Shown here one piece after another: positions 62,201 through 64,000 of a stretch of DNA of 64,000 bases. Origin of the DNA: JADKAV01 sp963732355 (lineage in GTDB: Bacteria > Actinomycetota > Actinomycetes > S36-B12 > UBA10799); NCBI GenBank assembly GCA_963732355.1, contig CAVSZD010000008.1:21258-85257 (forward strand), given 5' to 3'. How positions within the stretch are numbered: the stretch's first letter is position 1; each line of letters begins with the position of its first letter. Position numbers and translations under genes: made by a program. The notes under the pieces were generated by a model that worked only from the letters and a program-made list of their open reading frames with translations, was not told where the DNA came from and searched no databases.

Positions 62201-62490
62201 TGCCAGGCAGCGACCGCGCCGTACCCGGGGTCCGGATAGATGTAGACGCGGTAGGTGCCGTCGGGCACTGTGACGGAGTACGACCCGGCGCTGAACGAGT
62301 CCGTGCCGGCTGGGTTGTATTGGTCGAAGTCCTCGCAGGTGGCGTAGTAGGCGACCATGCCGCTGGTCACAGTGGTGGTGCCGTTGGACACCGTTCCTGT
62401 GACCGTTGAGTCGGCTGCGGTTGCGGGCCCGGCGCTGAGTAGGGCGGCGATGATTGACATTCCAAAGATGGCAGCGCAGAAACGCTTCAT
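59216..62490 (-). CDS. Secreted repeat protein with ten Cys-containing WHNAK repeats; one C-terminal frameshift
   Basis: From ATG 62490 a signal peptide (MKRFCAAIFGMSIIAALLSA, cleavage near ATAA) leads ten repeats with YYATCEDF/FYATCQDY Cys, YRVYIYPDPGYGAV-type strands and SWHNxKxSCxxAxxVTV. The main frame is open to 59419 but reads LVALPKTAHPHHLRPLP at its end. One frame over, the sequence continues as RPPPPPPPPGPPAILPGQTV and the C-terminal domain (KKPPARLKKGKTVKLAKK to SKRYTIRVR) to the TGA at 59216-59218. One indel in the CCACC-rich tract near 59490-59515 is needed. It is a paralogue of the gene at 52171-55511, likely a surface protein. Confidence 0.8.
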
Positions 62491-62576
62491 GACGAACCCC
62501 CCCTTGGATTCCCCACCGCCTTCCAGGCTACGCCTGTTGAGGGGGTTTGGGCAGGGCCGTTGGGCGGTCCGCGGCC

Positions 62577-62969
62577 TTGTGCGAAAGGCGCAACTGGGTT
62601 GCCGGTTTCCAGCTTTGGTTGGTGGCGGTGGGCCCGGCTGGTGGGCGCTGCCGGAGGGGTTGTGCGAATCGCGCAACTGAGTTGCCGGTTTCCAGCTTTG
62701 GTTGGCGGCGGTGGGCCCGGCTGGGGGGCGTTGCCGGAGGGGGTGTGGGAAACGCGCAACTGAGTTGCCGGTTTCCAGCTTTGGTTGGTGGCGGTGGGCC
62801 CGGCTGGGGGGCGCTGCCGGAGGGGTTGTGGGAAACGCGCAACTGAGTTGCCGGTTTCCAGCTTTGCTTGGTGGCGGTGGGCCCGGCTGGTGGGCGCTGC
62901 CGGAGGGGTTGTGGGAATCGCGCAACTGGGTTGCCGGATTCCAGCTTTGCTTGGCGGCGGAGGACCGGC
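62577..62969. repeat. 83-bp tandem repeat array, about 4.7 units
   Basis: The word CAACTGxGTTGCCGGTTTCC recurs at 62591, 62674, 62757, 62840 and 62923, exactly 83 bases apart each time. Units carry a few substitutions (GGTTGG/GCTTGG, TGGTGGG/TGGGGGG). The period is not a multiple of three, so the array is noncoding. It fills the divergent promoter region between the surface-protein gene starting at 62490 and the ABC-exporter gene starting at 63021. Confidence 0.9.
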
Positions 62970-63020
62970 CTCGGTTTGTGGGCCCGCAGGCGTACGCTGT
63001 TCCCCGTGCGGAGCGGCCTG

Positions 63021-64000
63021 TGATTTCCCTGATCTGGCGATTCCTGCGTCCCTACCGGTCGGCCTTGATCATCGTCGTGGTGCTGCTGACCGCTCAGGTG
63101 ATCGCAAACCTCTACCTGCCCTTCCTCAACGCCGACATCATCAACAAGGGCGTCATCACCGGCGACGTCGGTTACATCGTGCGGCTCGGCGCGATCATGC
63201 TGGCCATCTCTTTCGGCCTCGCGGTCATCTCGGTGATCGCGGTCTACTTCTCGGCGCGCACGGCCATGGCGTTCGGCCGGGATGTGCGCGCGGACCTGTT
63301 CCGATCGGTCGAGCGGTTCTCCCTGCGCGAGGTCAATGAGTTCGGGGCGCCGTCGTTGATCACGCGGACCACCAACGACGTGCAGCAGGTGCAGATGCTC
63401 GTGCTGACGAGTATGACGATGATGGTGGCCGCGCCCTTGACCATGATCGGCGGGGTGATTATGGCCCTGCGCACCAACGTTCAACTGTCCGGGCTGCTGC
63501 TGGTGATCATCCCGGTCATGGCCATTGTCATCGGTGTGCTGGTCGCCAAGATGGTGCCCCTGTTCCGGTCCATGCAGGTCAAGATCGACCGCATCAACTC
63601 GGTGCTGCGCGAGAACCTCGCGGGCATCCGGGTGATCCGGGCCTTCGTGCGGACCGAGCATGAGCAGGAGCGCTTCGCCGGGGCCAATGAGGACCTGACC
63701 GACGTCTCGCTGCGGGTGACCCGGCTGTTCGCACTGACCATGCCGGCGTTGATGCTGATCTTCAACCTTTCGTCCGTGGCGATCATCTGGTTCGGCGGGC
63801 ATCTCGTCGACGACGGCAGCATGCAGATCGGCGACCTCACGGCGTTCCTGAGCTACATGATGCAGATCCTGTTCTCCGTGATGATGGCCGTGATGTTGAT
63901 GATCATGGTTCCGCGCGCAGCGGCTTCGGCCGAGCGGATCGCCGCGGTCCTGGACACCGAGCCGCAGGTCACCGATCCGGCCGTGGCCCAGTTGCCGCTG
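63021..64000 (+). CDS. ABC exporter, permease-ATPase (partial at right edge)
   Basis: From GTG 63021 (VISLIWRFLRPYRSALII) the product runs off the window after 326 residues. It has six hydrophobic segments of the type-I exporter permease (ABC_membrane): LTAQVIANLYLPFLNADIIN, IMLAISFGLAVISVIAVYF, TMMVAAPLTMIGGVIMALRT, and LLLVIIPVMAIVIGVLVAKM. The conserved coupling region (RFSLREVNEFGAPSLITRTT, NDVQQVQML) is also present. It ends before the ATPase Walker A would start. This arrangement fits a half-transporter of the heterodimeric multidrug type, whose partner would lie downstream. Confidence 0.85.

Noticed and set aside
4178..62490. LPXTG sortase signals or C-terminal membrane anchors on the secreted proteins
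   Set aside because: None of the C-termini has LPXTG plus a hydrophobic segment; all end in Lys-rich beta-type domains.
12961..62969. CRISPR arrays among the repeats
   Set aside because: Repeat units are 828, 309, 83 or 17 bases with no regular unique spacers, and no cas genes are present.
1..64000. tRNA, rRNA or riboswitch sequences
   Set aside because: No cloverleaf, rRNA core motif or known riboswitch element was recognised by eye in any intergenic gap; the strong hairpins belong to the A and B palindromes.

Overview
The window looks like a chromosomal segment of a high-GC Actinomycetota bacterium. Support comes from the GC-rich sequence, frequent GTG starts, tandem-HTH XRE regulators, a TupA-like ATP-grasp gene, a DUF4012 gene beside a Wzz/tyrosine-kinase gene, and many secreted proteins with Lys/Pro-rich tails and no LPXTG signal. 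I cannot place it below phylum from sequence alone. No rRNA, tRNA, CRISPR array or prophage was seen.

Region 1 (1-24.5 kb) is a surface-protein and toxin-antitoxin zone. It holds a partial Ig/CNA-B-like secreted protein, a RelE-like/AbrB-like pair, a pRiA4b ORF-3-like gene, a 1580-residue secreted protein with 13 repeats, decayed yefM/yoeB pieces, and a 3203-residue FN3/beta-helix/RHS protein containing almost four 828-bp near-identical repeats. A hicA-hicB-DUF6941 operon follows. A two-gene cassette (secreted protein ending in KKWTV plus a tandem-HTH XRE regulator) occurs three times: a remnant at 9.6-10.1 kb, a broken copy at 20.2-21.4 kb, and a nearly intact copy at 23.1-24.5 kb.

Region 2 (24.7-44.3 kb) is a cell-surface polysaccharide locus. 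It encodes dTDP-rhamnose synthesis (rmlC, rmlA, rmlB; no rmlD in the window), a methyltransferase, an acetyltransferase, two GT2 glycosyltransferases, a Wzx-like flippase, a Wzy-like polymerase, an initiating sugar-phosphate transferase, a DUF4012 protein, a Wzz/BY-kinase, a membrane-bound sugar 4,6-dehydratase and a TupA-like ATP-grasp protein. Inside it, four genes joined by GTGA stop/start overlaps encode a class IV aminotransferase, the initiating transferase, a PLP decarboxylase and an HpcH/HpaI-type aldolase. This suggests an unusual amino-acid- or keto-acid-derived decoration of the glycan.

Region 3 (44.3-47.2 kb) has two transposons, an IS110-family and an IS30-family element, both inserted in one copy of a ~75-bp palindromic repeat (family B). 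Further B copies lie at 52.1, 55.6 and 59.1 kb. A second palindrome family (A) lies at 43.1, 49.1 and 55.8 kb.

Region 4 (47.2-64 kb) has three secreted proteins that share a ~70-residue C-terminal domain ending in KRYTIRV: one sialidase-like, and two built of ten Cys-containing repeats. Between them are a TetR/amidohydrolase divergent pair, a frameshifted alpha/beta hydrolase, a CDP-glycerol-transferase-like gene and two GT2 genes. An 83-bp tandem repeat array precedes a partial ABC exporter at the right edge. Several genes carry single-base indels, with eight in about 1.1 kb near 53.6-54.7 kb. Most leave the protein sequence conserved across frames, so assembly error is as likely as gene decay.
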